Source: Polyodon spathula (lineage: Eukaryota > Chordata > Actinopteri > Acipenseriformes > Polyodontidae). Taken from it: a stretch of DNA of 64,000 nucleotides. Of the stretch, positions 1 through 11,790 are shown one piece after another. Position 1 is the stretch's first letter, and every line of letters begins with the position of its first letter. The stretch spans positions 24,247,975 to 24,311,974 of the forward strand of contig NC_054547.1 of NCBI RefSeq assembly GCF_017654505.1, in the 5' to 3' direction. The notes under the pieces are model-generated. The model did not search any database, was not told the origin of the DNA, and was given only the letters and a program-made list of their open reading frames with translations. The position numbers and the translations under genes are program-made.

Positions 1-436
1 CAATGATTAAACTACTAGAAAGGATGTCAAGGACAGGGAGCACACAGACGCACATCGAAATGCATTGACAGATGTTTGAAGGAAAGTGTTTACGAAGAAT
101 GCTTTAAGAATGCATTTCAATTAGGCCATTTTCATTTGAACCTGAAGCTTTTGATACTAGATCATATTTAATGGGTTTGCAATCCATACAGACAGTTCTA
201 GATTACAAAACCTCATCTAAATACGATTACAGTCCCTTTCCTTCATCAATATTGTAATATTCAGTAGAGGAGATATTAACATGGTGCTTAGTGCTGTGGT
301 TAAGGAAATGGAACCTTTTCATGTGAACATGCATTTTATTACTCAAAACTAACATTGAAAAGATATTAATTAAATACTTATTTAAAAACTACATTTCCAA
401 CTGCTTGCTTGCAACATGTATGGATATCAATTAGAA
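1..436. other. Unassigned AT-rich DNA
   Basis: I see no coding exon, RNA gene or recognised repeat here. The last 8 bases (429-436) are the left target-site duplication of the hAT element that follows. Confidence 0.5.
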
Positions 437-1039
437 CAGGGGTTCCCAAACTTTGGCTCAAGCCCCCCTGTGACATTAGGCAACCAGACTGAAGACCCCC
501 ACCAGAAATGTAGATTTTAATACCTTTAGTGACAGAGGTTGCTCGTTTGCACCAGCATAAGTACTACTGTTTTCATTATGTTCAGTGTCATTTCTTGGAC
601 TTTTGAGAAGCTACTCCATAATTACTATACTGTTGTTCACTGTCTGACTACAAATGCAACATAAGCCTGCCTGTAAAGGTAAACAGGAGTGGTATCGGTT
701 ATTGTATTTACACAGGGGAAGAAAATATACTAAGAACTACTATTTATTTATTTTAAATAAAAAGAGATTGATGTTATGAAATGCATTGGTATAATTGCCT
801 AGTCTGTTCTCTTACAGTCACCCCACTTTGTTGTATAATGGTACATACTGTTATTGCAGGCGCGAGCTGATGTCAATGTCACATTTGAAATAACTCCAAG
901 CACCTAACTGCAGCATTATGTAAATTAATTGATCCCCTGGTCTGGGGATCATATGGGACAGGGTCATATTTGAGAGAATTTGTGTATGTGCTGTGGCCCC
1001 TCTGAAACTATCTTGCAGACCCCAGTTTGGGAATCCCTG
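437..1039. mobile_element. Non-autonomous hAT element (603 bp)
   Basis: The left end reads CAGGGGTTCCCAAACT and the right end is AGTTTGGGAATCCCTG, its near-perfect inverted complement. The element is flanked by 8-bp direct repeats, aattagaa (429-436) and gattagaa (1040-1047), matching at 7 of 8 bases. Terminal inverted repeats starting CAGGG with an 8-bp target-site duplication are the hallmark of the hAT superfamily. No transposase fragment is readable, so mobility depended on a partner element. A minus-strand remnant of the same family lies near 51.9 kb. Confidence 0.85.
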
Positions 1040-2593
1040 GATTAGAAACCAGTTTAATGTTTAATACTGCTGCTTACAGTAGCTGTTAAATTGTAAGCAT
1101 GTCGCCAAACTACCAGAATCAAGCCTGATTTGAACCAGCTGGATAGTGAACTAGGTAGACTAGCTGTCAAATATTGCAACCACAACTGCACTTCCGTCCA
1201 TCTAAAACCACACACTTCACAATTGCTTTCTGTTTAAATTCAAACAGCTAAATACAATTAAAATATTGACATTGCTAGTTCGCTATTAGTAGAAACTTTA
1301 AAAACACAAAGACATTATTACAGTGATTGATTTTACATTAAAGATTAAAAGTTGTGTCATAATTATTGTGATGAAATCACAAAACAGAATGAATGTGGGT
1401 TTGTCAGTAAATCTTCAATTACCTTTATCTTAGCATAAACAGAAGTGGAATATGGTTAGTTGTGCACACGTCTGTCACTTTTATTACTATTTGGTGCTAC
1501 CCCTCATTTGAACAAAGTCAAATGCATCTATAATAGTGAATTAACCTGCTGCTTAACTTGATTATAGTAGGTAGTATGAAATACAATGTCAGATGCAAGC
1601 TTTTTAAATAGCTAGACAGCATATCCACCCAACAAGGATTTCAGCCACTGCACAAACTGTCTGTGCTCTACCACTTGCAACATTATTACAGCTCAGGGAC
1701 AATATGTTCCTGTTTACTGAACTAATTTTGTGACCGGATCAAAAGTGTGTTAATTCTCCACCCTCAACCCTGATAACAGCTACTGCCTCTAAACAGCTTT
1801 GCTTTTAAGTTAACCTCCTGCCTTAAAACATGTAACCCTATTATTGAGTTTACACGTACAGATCCGACCAAAGCTGCCGTTGGGTTAGTTTGCTCTAAAG
1901 ATTCGTATTGCGTTAAAGTTAGTTTATAGTAACTTAAGCTAGCTTTAGTCCTGTATGAGCATGCATAGCCCCTAACTAACAATGGTGTAGATGTATAAAA
2001 AAAAAAAAAACATGATCAATCATGAACTAGCCAGAATTATTCATTTTAAATGAGATACAAAGTTGTAATAATGGCTGTGGTATAAGGGGTCATTTATTGT
2101 GTAAATAAGATGGGCAGGAGTGAAACTGACAAGAAAAAAAGATTATATAATGAAAGCAATATCAATCCACACAGTCTCTAATCTCTCGTATCTGGAGCAA
2201 TGCTTCTCTTCTTCACCATTGATGTAGCTGAGCATGTTTGTGCTTCCTGTTTCCATGGCAACGGCTGTGTGGCACTGATAATGGAGGTTCACAAATTGCC
2301 TCTACGTGAGCAGACTCAAATCCATCTGGGTTCAAGCAAGACATGCCTACTGTACATCCTCAGCCCGTCCTGAAAGTAGGAAGTGAAAATGGGGGATGTA
2401 TGTATCACATCCTGTAATGTATGAAAGGCTATTGAAATTCTGGCTCGCCTTTTGACTATCTACACTTCCCATTTAGTTCCACAAGTAACACAAACTGAAG
2501 AAAATTAGAGACCCTGGGCCCCAAAGGATTTCCCAAAGAATTCTACAAAAGATGTTTCCTTGGTCTTCAGTCAGCTTACTGGTATGCACAGAG

Positions 2594-2594
<1 letters not shown>
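1040..2594. other. Unassigned intergenic or intronic DNA
   Basis: No convincing coding frame, splice-bounded exon or known repeat is seen. A short A-run lies near 1998-2010. The few short open frames on either strand have no recognisable motif. Confidence 0.45.

Positions 2595-2658
<64 letters not shown>
2595..2658. repeat. (CA)n microsatellite
   Basis: About 32 CA dinucleotides with a single G interruption near 2630. Such tracts are length-polymorphic and can form Z-DNA. The open frame on the minus strand that reads as alternating Cys-Val is an artefact of the repeat. Confidence 0.95.
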
Positions 2659-3361
2659 TCTGTTAGTAGTAGCTGTGAAACTCCTGCATACTGGAAATAA
2701 GCCACTTGGTTGATTAATGGTTAACCTACAAACTATTTACTAAGAAATCCATGTCCAGAGAGCCGTTGGAATAACAGGGGAGAGGTCACAACCTGAGAGG
2801 GCAGATAGAAACTGGGCTCGTAGTGTACAAGCTTGTTTATGTTTATTTTTGTTATCCACTGCTGCTGTTCTCTTGCCCTCACACAACATTGATGCTTGGT
2901 CTATGCAAGTTAATAATAGAAATACACATAATCTGACACACAATTGATTTGTAGATGTTGTGCTATAGGGAAACTGCAAATCTTCAGTCTAAAAGTCACA
3001 ATTCTCTTATGTTTTTGTTAAACGGATGTAAAAACATCCTTGTTTTTTTTTTGTTTTTTTTAATTGTTCTAGTAGAGCATCAGAGACCAGAATTGTGCTC
3101 TGTTTTAGTAGCTTTAATGCACCCTCCATACATACGGCCCCAGCGTAACACAACAATTTTACATATAGGCAAGCAGCCACGGACTTAATATTTAAATAAA
3201 CCAGCAATGCCTACAGGCTACAGCTATATGCTATATAATTCTATAGCGTCAAGACATCATGATTCCCTCTGCTGTACAAGAAGCATTTCTCCTGGTGGAT
3301 TTGGGGAGAACTTTGACGTGAGATAGCCGATTTCCCCCTGAAAAGAGTAGCAAACACTTCT
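2659..3361. other. Unassigned DNA before the CR1 cluster
   Basis: Nothing codes convincingly. Two short frames on opposite strands overlap each other and show no domain. T-rich runs occur near 3041-3061. Confidence 0.45.
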
Positions 3362-5007
3362 CATAAGAACATAAGAACATAAGAAAGTTTACAAATGAGA
3401 GGAGGCCATTCGGCCCATCTTGCTCGTTTGGTTGTTAGTAGCTTATTGATCCCAAAATCTCATCAAGCAGCTTCTTGAAGGATCCCAGGGTGTCAGCTTC
3501 AACAACATTACTGGGGAGTTGATTCCACACCCTCACAATTCTCTGTGTAAAAAGTACCTCCTATTTTCTGTTCTGGATGCCCCTTTGTCTAATCTCCATT
3601 TGTGACCCCTGGTCCTTGTTTCTTTTTTCAGGCTGAAAAAGTCCCTTGGGTCGACACTGTCAATACCTTTTAGAATTTTGAATGCTTGAATTAGATTAGT
3701 CTTCTTTGTTCAAGACTGAACAGATTCAATTCTTTCAGCCTGTCTGCATATGACTTGCCTTTTAAGCCCAGAATAATTCTGGTCGCTCTTCTTTGCACTC
3801 TTTCTAGAGAAGCAATATCTTTTTTATAGAGGTGACCTCTAATAAGTACTTTCTGTTTTCTACATGTTAACCACTCCCTAATCCATGTACATGTGTTTCC
3901 TTGAATCCCAGCTGCGTTCAGTTTGAGAATTAATCTTTTATGCGGGACTTTGTCAAAAGCTTTCTGGAATTCTAAATAAACCATGTCATATGCTTTGCAA
4001 TTATCCATTATGGATGTTGCATCCTCAAAAAAAATCAAGCAAGTTAGTTAGGCACGATCTCCCTTTCCTAAAACCATGTTGACTGTCTCCCAGGACCCTG
4101 TTACCATATAGGTAATTTTCCATTTTGGATCTTATTATAGTTTCCATAAGTTTGCATATAATAGAAGTCAGGCTTACTGGTCTGTAGTTACCTGGTTCAG
4201 TTTTGTTTCCCTTTTTGTGGATCGGTATTACGTTTGCAATTTTCCAGTCTGTCGGTACAACCCCTGTGTCAAGAGACTGCTGCATGATCTTGGTTAGCGG
4301 TTTGTAAATTACTTCTTTCATTTCTTTGAGTACTACTGGGAGGATCTCATCCGGCCCAGGGGATTTGTTTATTTTAAGAGCTCCTAGTCCCTTTAACACT
4401 TCTGCCTCAGTTATGCTAAAGTTATTTAAAACTGGATAGGAACTGGATGACATGTGGGGCATGTTGTCAGTATCTTCCTTTGTAAAAACTTATGAAAAGT
4501 AATCATTTAATATATTTGCTATTTTTTTTCTTCATCTACGATTTTGCCATTTGTATCTCTTAAACATTTAATCTCCTCTTTGAATGTTCTCTTGCTGTTG
4601 TAATATTGGAAAAACATTTTGGAATTGGTTTTAGCTCCCTTAGCAATGTTCATTTCTATTTCTCTCTTGGCCTTTCTAACTTCCTTTTTGACTTGCGTTT
4701 GCAGTTCTGTGTACTCCTTCTGCGTACTTTCTTTTTGGTCCTTTTTTAATGCTCTGTAAAGTGCCTTTTTTCGCTGAATATTTTTTTTAATTGATGTATT
4801 AAAGCATTTTGGCAATTTAGTTTTACATTTAGATTTGTCTACTTTAGGGATGTAATTGTTTTGTGCCTCTAGTACTACATTTTTGAAGAACAACCATCCT
4901 TCTTCTGTGGGTGTTTTCTCTATTTTACTCCAATCTACTTCTGTTAGTCTCTGTTTCATACCTTCATAGTTTGCTTTTCTAAAATTGTAAACCTTAGCTT
5001 TAGTCAT
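3362..5007 (-). mobile_element. CR1 LINE, 5'-truncated, internally deleted copy
   Basis: This is a reverse-oriented copy of the CR1 element that lies immediately to its right. Its 3' terminus is at 3362-3385, where CATAAGAA occurs three times in tandem, the complement of the 8-bp TTCTTATG 3' repeat. Reading leftward on the minus strand it starts mid-ORF2 at a segment equal to about 6826 in the plus copy. It keeps the reverse-transcriptase N-terminal half (4025-4462, GNYRPVSLTS and HGFRKGRSCL). It then jumps from the [13 protein letters not shown] block directly to the [10 protein letters not shown] block near 3828. That removes about 560 bp, including the GVPQGS and FADD catalytic motifs. Frame breaks lie at about 4030, 4490 and 4515. 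It cannot encode a working protein, but its 3' untranslated end is more complete than that of the plus copy. Confidence 0.93.
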
Positions 5008-5009
5008 TA

Positions 5010-8000
5010 CTTTTCAGCGACAGTGAGTGGGAGAAGTACAGGCGTGGAAAAGTACAGAGCAGTTTCGAAGCAGTTTGAAAGCAGGTTGACGGCTGCAGAA
5101 GAAACTAAACTTCAAAAAAAAAAAAACCTCAACATGGTCTTCAAGCCAGTAATCTGTGACACCTGCTTGATGTGGGAAATCCGAGAAAACCCAGCGGAGC
5201 TAAACCAAGTGTGCGTAAAGTGCCGCGCGATCCAGGATTTGCATAAACTAGTAAGTATGCTAGAAATGGAGCTGGAAGAAGTGAGACAGCAACAGGATCT
5301 TGAGGAACGGGCACACCCACAATTCATGGAAGTCTACATCACCCCTAACAGACTGAAAGCCACCAGGGAGATAGAAGGTCAGAACAGCTGGGTTCAGGTA
5401 GGCAGAAGCAGGGAAAAAAAGAAACTTCGTCAAACACAACCACCAGAAATCAAAACAACCAACAGATTTGAGTCACTTCAGAATTTTGATGAGCAGAACC
5501 AACAACAAGAGAATGAAAGGAACAACATCCAGGACCCTATTGACAGTGGTGACCAGACAGCAAAAAGAAGGGAGGTCATGATTGTTGGGGACTCCATATT
5601 GAGAAACACAGCAAGTTCAATTCGCAGTTTGGACCCCCTTACTACAACAGTGTGCTGCCTTCTGGGAGCCTCGGTCAAGCACATCACTGAAAACGTGGAC
5701 AGGCTCCTAGAACGAACAGGAGACGACCCGGTAGTAGTCGTCCACATCGGTACAAACAACATTGGAAGAGACAGACCAAAATCCCTGCAAAACAAATTCA
5801 GAGAGCTAGGAAGGAAATTAAAAGAGAAAACCAAAACTGTGGTATTTTCTGGTATACTACCGGCACCTTGCAAAGGACCATATGGACAGCTGGAAATAAT
5901 TAATCAAAAACGCATGGCTGAAGACGTGGTGCACACGGGAAGGCTTCACCTATCTTGATCATTGGACCACATTCTACAACGAGGACTATCTGTATAGACG
6001 GGATGGACTGCATTTAAATAACAAGGGAACTAGTCTACTCGGAGAAAAGATCCTCGAGCAGGTTCGGAAGCATTTAAACTAGAAAGGAAGGGGGAGAAAT
6101 CAACAAAAAAACAGAAGGGAGACCGCATCAAAACAAGAACAACAACTCAGGTAAGACAACCATTAAATGTATTTATCTAAATGCTAGAAGTATCAGAAAC
6201 AAAATTCTAGAACTTGAAGCTACTGCACTAACAGGTAACTATGATGTGATAGGTGTTACAGAAACGTGGTTGTCTGAGAGTGATGGGGACGAATATAATA
6301 TTTGTGGGTATACACTGTATAGGAAAGACAGGCAGGACAGAAGAGGAGGAGGGGTAGTGCTATACATAAGAAACAGTCTTGAAGCCCAGGTGTTAAACCT
6401 GGACAAAGAAAATAAAACCGAATCAATATGGGTCAGAATAACAGACAAAAATTCAAAAGGCATAATAATAGGAGCATGCTATAGACCGCCAGATTCAGAC
6501 GGTGAGCAAAATAATCTGTTATACAATGACATTAGAAATGTGTGTAGCAAAGGAGAAGCCATACTAATGGGGGATTTCAACTTCCCCCAAATAAAATGGG
6601 AAAACCCGGTGGGTAGCGCGAAGGATGAAATAGAAATGGTGGAAATGACAAATGACTGCTTCCTAACACAATTTGTCAAGGCACCGACTAGAGGGGAGGC
6701 ATGCCTTGATTTAGTCTTTTCAAATAACGAAGATAGAATAACTAAAACAGAGGTCAGAGAACCACTGGCAAACTCAGACCACAACATGGTCTCATTTGAA
6801 GTGTTTTTTAAATCCCCAAAAGTAAAGACTAAAGCTAAGGTTTACAATTTTAGAAAAGCAAACTATGAAGGTATGAAACAGAGACTAACAGAAGTAGATT
6901 GGAGTAAAATAGAGAAAACACCCACAGAAGAAGGATGGTTGTTCTTCAAAAATGTAGTACTAGAGGCGCAAAACAATTATATCCCTAAAGTAGACAAATC
7001 TAAATGTAAAACTAAATTGCCAAAATGGTTTAATAGATCAATTAAAAAAAATATTCAGCGAAAAAAGGCACTTTACAGAGCATTAAAAAAGGACCAAAAA
7101 GAAAGTACGCAGAAAGAGTACACAGAACTGCAAACGCAAGTCAAAAAGGAAGTTAGAAAGGCCAAGAGAGAAATAGAAATGAACATTGCTAAGGGAGCTA
7201 AAACCAATTCCAAAATGTTTTTCCAATATTACAACAGCAAGAGAACATTCAAAGAGGAGATTAAATGTTTAAGAGATACAAATGGCAAAATCGTAGAGGA
7301 AGAAAAAAAAATAGCAAATATGTTAAATGATTACTTTTCACAAGTTTTTACAAAGGAAGATACTGACAACATGCCCCACATGTCATCCAGTTCCTATCCA
7401 GTTTTAAATAACTTTAGCATAACTGAGGCAGAAGTGTTAAAGGGACTAGGAGCTCTTAAAATAAACAAATCCCCTGGGCCGGATGAGATCCTCCCAGTAG
7501 TACTCAAAGAAATGAAAGAAGTAATTTACAAACCGCTAACCAAGATCATGCAACAGTCTCTTGACACAGGGGTGGTACCGACAGACTGGAAAATTGCAAA
7601 CGTAATACCGATCCACAAAAAGGGAAACAAAACTGAACCAGGTAACTACAGACCAGTAAGCCTGACTTCTATTATATGCAAACTTATGGAAACTATAATA
7701 AGATCCAAAATGGAAAATTACCTATATGGTAACAGGGTACTGGGAGACAGTCAACATGGTTTTAGGAAAGGGAGATCGTGCCTAACTAACTTGCTTGATT
7801 TTTTTGAGGATGCAACATCCATAATGGATAATTGCAAAGCATATGACATGGTTTATTTAGATTTCCAGAAAGCTTTTGACAAAGTCCTGCACAAAAGATT
7901 AATTCTCAAACTGAACGCAGTTGGGATTCAAGGAAACACATGTACATGGATTAGGGAGTGGTTAACATGTAGAAAACAGAAAGTACTGATTAGAGGAAAA

Positions 8001-8926
8001 ACCTCAGAATGGAGTGTGGTAACCAGTGGTGTACCACAGGGATCAGTATTAGGTCCTCTGCTATTCCTAATCTACATTAATGATTTAGATTCTGGTATAG
8101 TAAGCAAACTTGTTAAATTTGCAGACGACACAAAAGTAGGAGGAGTGGCAAACACTGTTGCAGCAGCAAAGGTCATTCAAAATGATCTAGACAAGATTCA
8201 GAACTGGGCAGACACATGGCAAATGACATTTAATAGAGAAAAGTGTAAGGTACTGCACGCAGGAAATAAAAATGTACATTATAAATATCATATGGGAGAT
8301 ATTGAAATTGGAGAAGGAATCTATGAAAAAGACCTAGGAGTTTTTGTTGACTCAGAAATGTCTTCATCTAGACAATGTGGGGGACCCTGTGGGGCTATAA
8401 AAAAGGCTAACAAGATGCTCGGATACATTGTGAAAAGTGTTGAATTTAAATCAAGGGAAGTAATGTTAAAACTGTACAATGCACTAGTAAGACCTCATCT
8501 TGAATATTGTGTTCAGTTCTGGTCACCTCGCTATAAAAAATATATTGCTGCTCTAGAAAGAGTGCAAAGAAGAGCGACCAGAATTATTCCGGGCTTAAAA
8601 GGCATGTCATATGCAGACAGGCTAAAAGAATTGAATCTGTTCAGTCTTGAACAAAGAAGACTACGTGGCGACCTAATTCAAGCATTCAAAATTCTAAAAG
8701 GTATTGACAGTGTCGACCCAAGGGACTTTTTCAGCCTGAAAAAAGAAACAAGGACCAGGGGTCACAAATGGAGTTTAGAAAAAGGGGCATTCAGAACAGA
8801 AAATAGGAGACACTTTTTTACACAGAGAATTGTGAGGGTCTGGAATCAACTCCCTAGTAATGTTGTTGAAGCTGACACCCTGGGATCCTTCAATTTCTTA
8901 TGTTCTTATGTTCTTATGTTCTTTTG
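5010..8926 (+). mobile_element. CR1 LINE, near full-length copy
   Basis: The element carries an esterase-type ORF1 followed by an endonuclease/reverse-transcriptase ORF2. It ends in three tandem TTCTTATG units at 8895-8918; a short 8-bp 3' repeat instead of poly(A) is characteristic of the CR1 clade. Its 5' end abuts the inverted copy at about 5007-5010. Compared with the inverted copy, about 95 bp near the 3' end is missing: the text jumps from GGGATCCTTCAA directly into the terminal repeat at about 8893. The last ORF2 residues therefore differ from the family and the 3' untranslated region is lost. No clear TSD was found, as is usual for CR1. Confidence 0.93.
5023..6082 (+). pseudogene. CR1 ORF1, SGNH/GDSL esterase-type, one frameshift
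   Basis: ORF1 of CR1 elements supplies an RNA-associated protein with a C-terminal SGNH-hydrolase fold. Here a paired-cysteine N-terminal part (CDTC...CVKC, codons about 45-68) precedes a coiled, Glu/Gln-rich stretch. The SGNH blocks follow: GDSILRN near codon 190 and HIGTNNIG near codon 241. The frame runs open to 5958, but its tail RLHLS is aberrant. In the next frame the expected C-terminus continues as WLKTWCTREGFTYLDHW and then RRDGLHLNNKG, which holds the catalytic Asp-x-x-His, and stops at 6080-6082. A single indel near 5910 therefore breaks an otherwise intact gene. The open frame begins at GTG; the first ATG is at 5134, and the true start is uncertain. Confidence 0.88.
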
Positions 8927-8960
8927 GGGTTTTAAAAAACTCCATACAGTCTGCTGCTGA
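6246..8960 (+). CDS. CR1 ORF2: APE-type endonuclease plus reverse transcriptase
   Basis: This polyprotein nicks target DNA and reverse-transcribes the element RNA at the nick. The open frame is 904 codons. The apurinic-type endonuclease comes first, with TETWLS (codons 4-9), ACYRPPDSD (about 78), GDFNFPQIKW (about 109) and SDHNM (about 177). A Lys-rich linker follows. Reverse-transcriptase blocks are NYRPVSLTSI (about 466), DFQKAFDKV (domain A, about 538), GVPQGSVLGPLLF (domain B, about 595) and FADDTKVGG (domain C, about 624). The end carries the usual RTRGHKWSLEKG and VWNQLP blocks. In-frame homology extends upstream to about 6175 (YLNARSIRNK), so the GTG at 6246 is not the true start. The final 25 or so residues derive from sequence after the 3' deletion. 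It is the most intact transposon gene in the window; whether it is active cannot be judged. Confidence 0.92.
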   Translation: MIGVTETWLSESDGDEYNICGYTLYRKDRQDRRGGGVVLYIRNSLEAQVLNLDKENKTESIWVRITDKNSKGIIIGACYRPPDSDGEQNNLLYNDIRNVCSKGEAILMGDFNFPQIKWENPVGSAKDEIEMVEMTNDCFLTQFVKAPTRGEACLDLVFSNNEDRITKTEVREPLANSDHNMVSFEVFFKSPKVKTKAKVYNFRKANYEGMKQRLTEVDWSKIEKTPTEEGWLFFKNVVLEAQNNYIPKVDKSKCKTKLPKWFNRSIKKNIQRKKALYRALKKDQKESTQKEYTELQTQVKKEVRKAKREIEMNIAKGAKTNSKMFFQYYNSKRTFKEEIKCLRDTNGKIVEEEKKIANMLNDYFSQVFTKEDTDNMPHMSSSSYPVLNNFSITEAEVLKGLGALKINKSPGPDEILPVVLKEMKEVIYKPLTKIMQQSLDTGVVPTDWKIANVIPIHKKGNKTEPGNYRPVSLTSIICKLMETIIRSKMENYLYGNRVLGDSQHGFRKGRSCLTNLLDFFEDATSIMDNCKAYDMVYLDFQKAFDKVLHKRLILKLNAVGIQGNTCTWIREWLTCRKQKVLIRGKTSEWSVVTSGVPQGSVLGPLLFLIYINDLDSGIVSKLVKFADDTKVGGVANTVAAAKVIQNDLDKIQNWADTWQMTFNREKCKVLHAGNKNVHYKYHMGDIEIGEGIYEKDLGVFVDSEMSSSRQCGGPCGAIKKANKMLGYIVKSVEFKSREVMLKLYNALVRPHLEYCVQFWSPRYKKYIAALERVQRRATRIIPGLKGMSYADRLKELNLFSLEQRRLRGDLIQAFKILKGIDSVDPRDFFSLKKETRTRGHKWSLEKGAFRTENRRHFFTQRIVRVWNQLPSNVVEADTLGSFNFLCSYVLMFFWGFKKLHTVCC

Positions 8961-9716
8961 AGTAATTGGTAAGCTGCAAAGACATACAAAGTTTCTTATG
9001 GAACATGCAAACACTAGGGTACTGAGCAAACTACACATAGTTCCATCATGTGACATTCTACCACTTGATTTGAGAGATGTTATTCAAATATAGCGAGTTG
9101 GCTTAAAAAGATGTATATGGTCAACAGTTTCAAAATTAATTTCATACCAGTTTAATATCATGTGTGTGTTGTGTACTATTTTCTACTGTTTCTCCATAGA
9201 TTGTTGCTTACAGTGCTTACTAACTTTTCAAGCATGTGCAACACTTATTTTTGTCCTGAAACTTTGACTTTGGATATATTTCAAATACAATTTTCCAACA
9301 TCCCCCTATTATAGCACATTAGTTGGGAGCCATAGTTACTAGACCACACTTTTTGTGTTGTGTCTTATAACGAGAAAGAAAGGGGTAGACATGGCCACCT
9401 CTCCTTATAACCTGTCTCATGGTAGAAAGTGCCACGTGGCTCCCCAATCTGCTGTATGATATCTAGATACTTTAAACTGAAGTGCCCCACCATCTATTTT
9501 AATTGATTTCTAAAGGTAATTTCAACTGACAGTGCACCAGCTTCATCACTGCTTAAACTGGACAAACCAGTAGTCATTTCCGTTAACATACTGCAGATCA
9601 CTTACCTTGTTTTTGTGATGAACACACGCTTCTGTTACCTGAAAGTATTCAAACGAAATTTTAATAAAACTAAAATGTAAACGTTACTACTGTAATAAAT
9701 TCTTAATACTGCAGCT
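8927..9716. other. Unassigned DNA
   Basis: No exon or recognised repeat. The left edge continues from the truncated CR1 3' end. Confidence 0.4.
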
Positions 9717-10037
9717 ACCAATCTCTGCTCTAACCGAGGAGTTTAAGTGCGCCAAAGTCTGACTTGAAATTACATTAGTAGAGTCACATGACAAATGCAT
9801 AAGGGAAGCAGCACCTGTGTTGAAAACTGGAAGAAAATGGGCGGCAAAGAAAGCTGTGGAAGATGCTAAGGCTGTCCTTCGAATTGGAGATATTCTGGAG
9901 CAAGTTTAGCATGGAAAAGGAGGTCTTGGTCTCAGTTCAGCTCCTCCTACATGGCACAAGGCAACCCCAGCTCAACAGAGGAAGCTGGTATTCAACGAGT
10001 TGCAAAAGCAGGAGGAGACGATCAGGTGTGTAAAAGC
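9717..10037 (+). mobile_element. Fragment of R2/R4-type (RLE-class) LINE
   Basis: Translation on the plus strand gives, with a few stops, ISALTEEFKCAKV, then HDKCIREAAPVLKTGRKWAA, KKAVEDAKAVLRIGDI, and TWHKATPAQQRKLVFNELQKQ. The same block occurs on the minus strand at about 61415-61760. It lies between the reverse-transcriptase and zinc-knuckle regions of that LINE. Only about 320 bp survive here and it is clearly dead. Confidence 0.85.
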
Positions 10038-11790
10038 CGGGTGTCCGATCCTGTGCGACAGTTTGGAATTACGTCATCCACACTCTTGCGACACTGCGTT
10101 TTTGTTGGAGAGCCATACAGCCTTTTCTCATGTGCTTGCACCTTGAAATCACATAGAGTCGGATAATGTTGAAAAATTCATGATCGGAGTGAAGCTGTAC
10201 AGCCCTTAATCACTTTTAATGCTGGTTTGCATACCTGTTATTCTAGGAGTGTTAGATGATCGCCAGCATTCTGCAGTGTGGATATATTGATTAGAATAAC
10301 AAGGAAAAACACTGTATGGTATTTGGAGCTTTAGATTACTATATGGGTATTCTACACTAAAATAAGAAGCACATCTTCAATTAACATTTCCCTAAGTAAC
10401 TTTGTGAAATATTGCAAAAATGCAGAACTTCTGCACACTTGCCTCAAACTCATTCTCCTAATCCCAAATGACAATAACAGCATCATATCCAGGAAGAAAG
10501 GAATCCTTCTTATTGCCGAGGCAACAGAGCCCTGCAGGTTTCTGGCACAGACATTTCACCACCTCCGGTATGGAGAAGCCCCTCTTTCGGGAAGAGGTCC
10601 AGAACAAAGGGAGTCCTGAAAACAAATCCAGTTGTGAATCACAGCATGGAAAGGTGGAGAAGAAAAGGAATGCCCTTGGAACATACAGACACTCTAACTA
10701 ACCTACTCATTGGATTAAGAGAAACAGAGAAAAAGTGTGTTTTTCTTCTTGACCAATAGGAATAATAGAATCAGCATAACGACTTCAGCTTACAAAGTAC
10801 ATTTATAACAGCGTAGATGAGTGGGTTTGAATTCTACTTCTGAAAGCAAAGGAATGGGTTATGAAGATTAAAACAAAGAAAGATTTGGGGAGACATGATT
10901 AAAATTAAAATCTTAAAAACTGTTGGTCTGTATAACTTAAGTGAATCCTGCCCCTTATGTCATGAAACTTAAAGGTAAAATATTCCAACTGTAATTGAGT
11001 TAATACATTTGGAATGGATGAATTGATCAGTCAAAGCGTTTATATTGCAAGAGTAGTTTTCTGCATTTTAAAACCTGAATTGATACAATGGGTGTAGTAT
11101 CAGAAGATGCCATGGGCAGGATTTTCAAAAGCTTGTAAATGATAACTCCAATGTTAATCAACAAATCATTTATGTAGCATTGATTTTGGCATTTTGAAGA
11201 GGCTGTTATGCCTATCTCATTATTAAATAGTCACGCTAACGTGATTTCTGAAATTATGTTGATTTACTGAATAATGTTAATATATTAACAAGCAGTGCTT
11301 CTTGTGACTATTTATTTTGTTTGCGTGGGAATTTAAAAGAAAATCTGTGTTAATTGTCATAATTTATCAATTGTTAATTTGCACTTAGAAAAGGAGGGTT
11401 TTAATTAATGAAAGATTATAACTCACAATTTAACAGACAGCGTCTGTGATGCCGACGATACAGAGTGAGTGTTCAGAACCAGGGTTAATTTCTTACATAC
11501 TACCTAGATAATTCAATATTTGTTATACACTTGTCTTAACCGTTTGCAACCTTAAGATCAGAACACACTGCCCATCACAGGAAGGGGTGCATGAAGTACG
11601 GTGGTAATGGGCGAATCAATAGATGAAAAGTTAAGACTATGCAAAATATCTAAAATTTTGGCTAGAACTTAAGGCGACATGATCGTGAAAACCACAAATG
11701 ACTGGATACATGCATGTATTCTCTCTATTAAACACATGCACACACACACGCACCTACCTACATACATACACACATGGTATTCCACTGGTT
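10038..11790. other. Unassigned DNA
   Basis: Overlapping short frames at 10404-10701 show no family features. Otherwise AT-rich DNA with no recognisable element. A short CA/TACA-rich stretch lies near 11735-11773. Confidence 0.4.

Noticed and set aside
2473..2655. Cys-Val repeat frame
   Set aside because: Artefact of the CA microsatellite.
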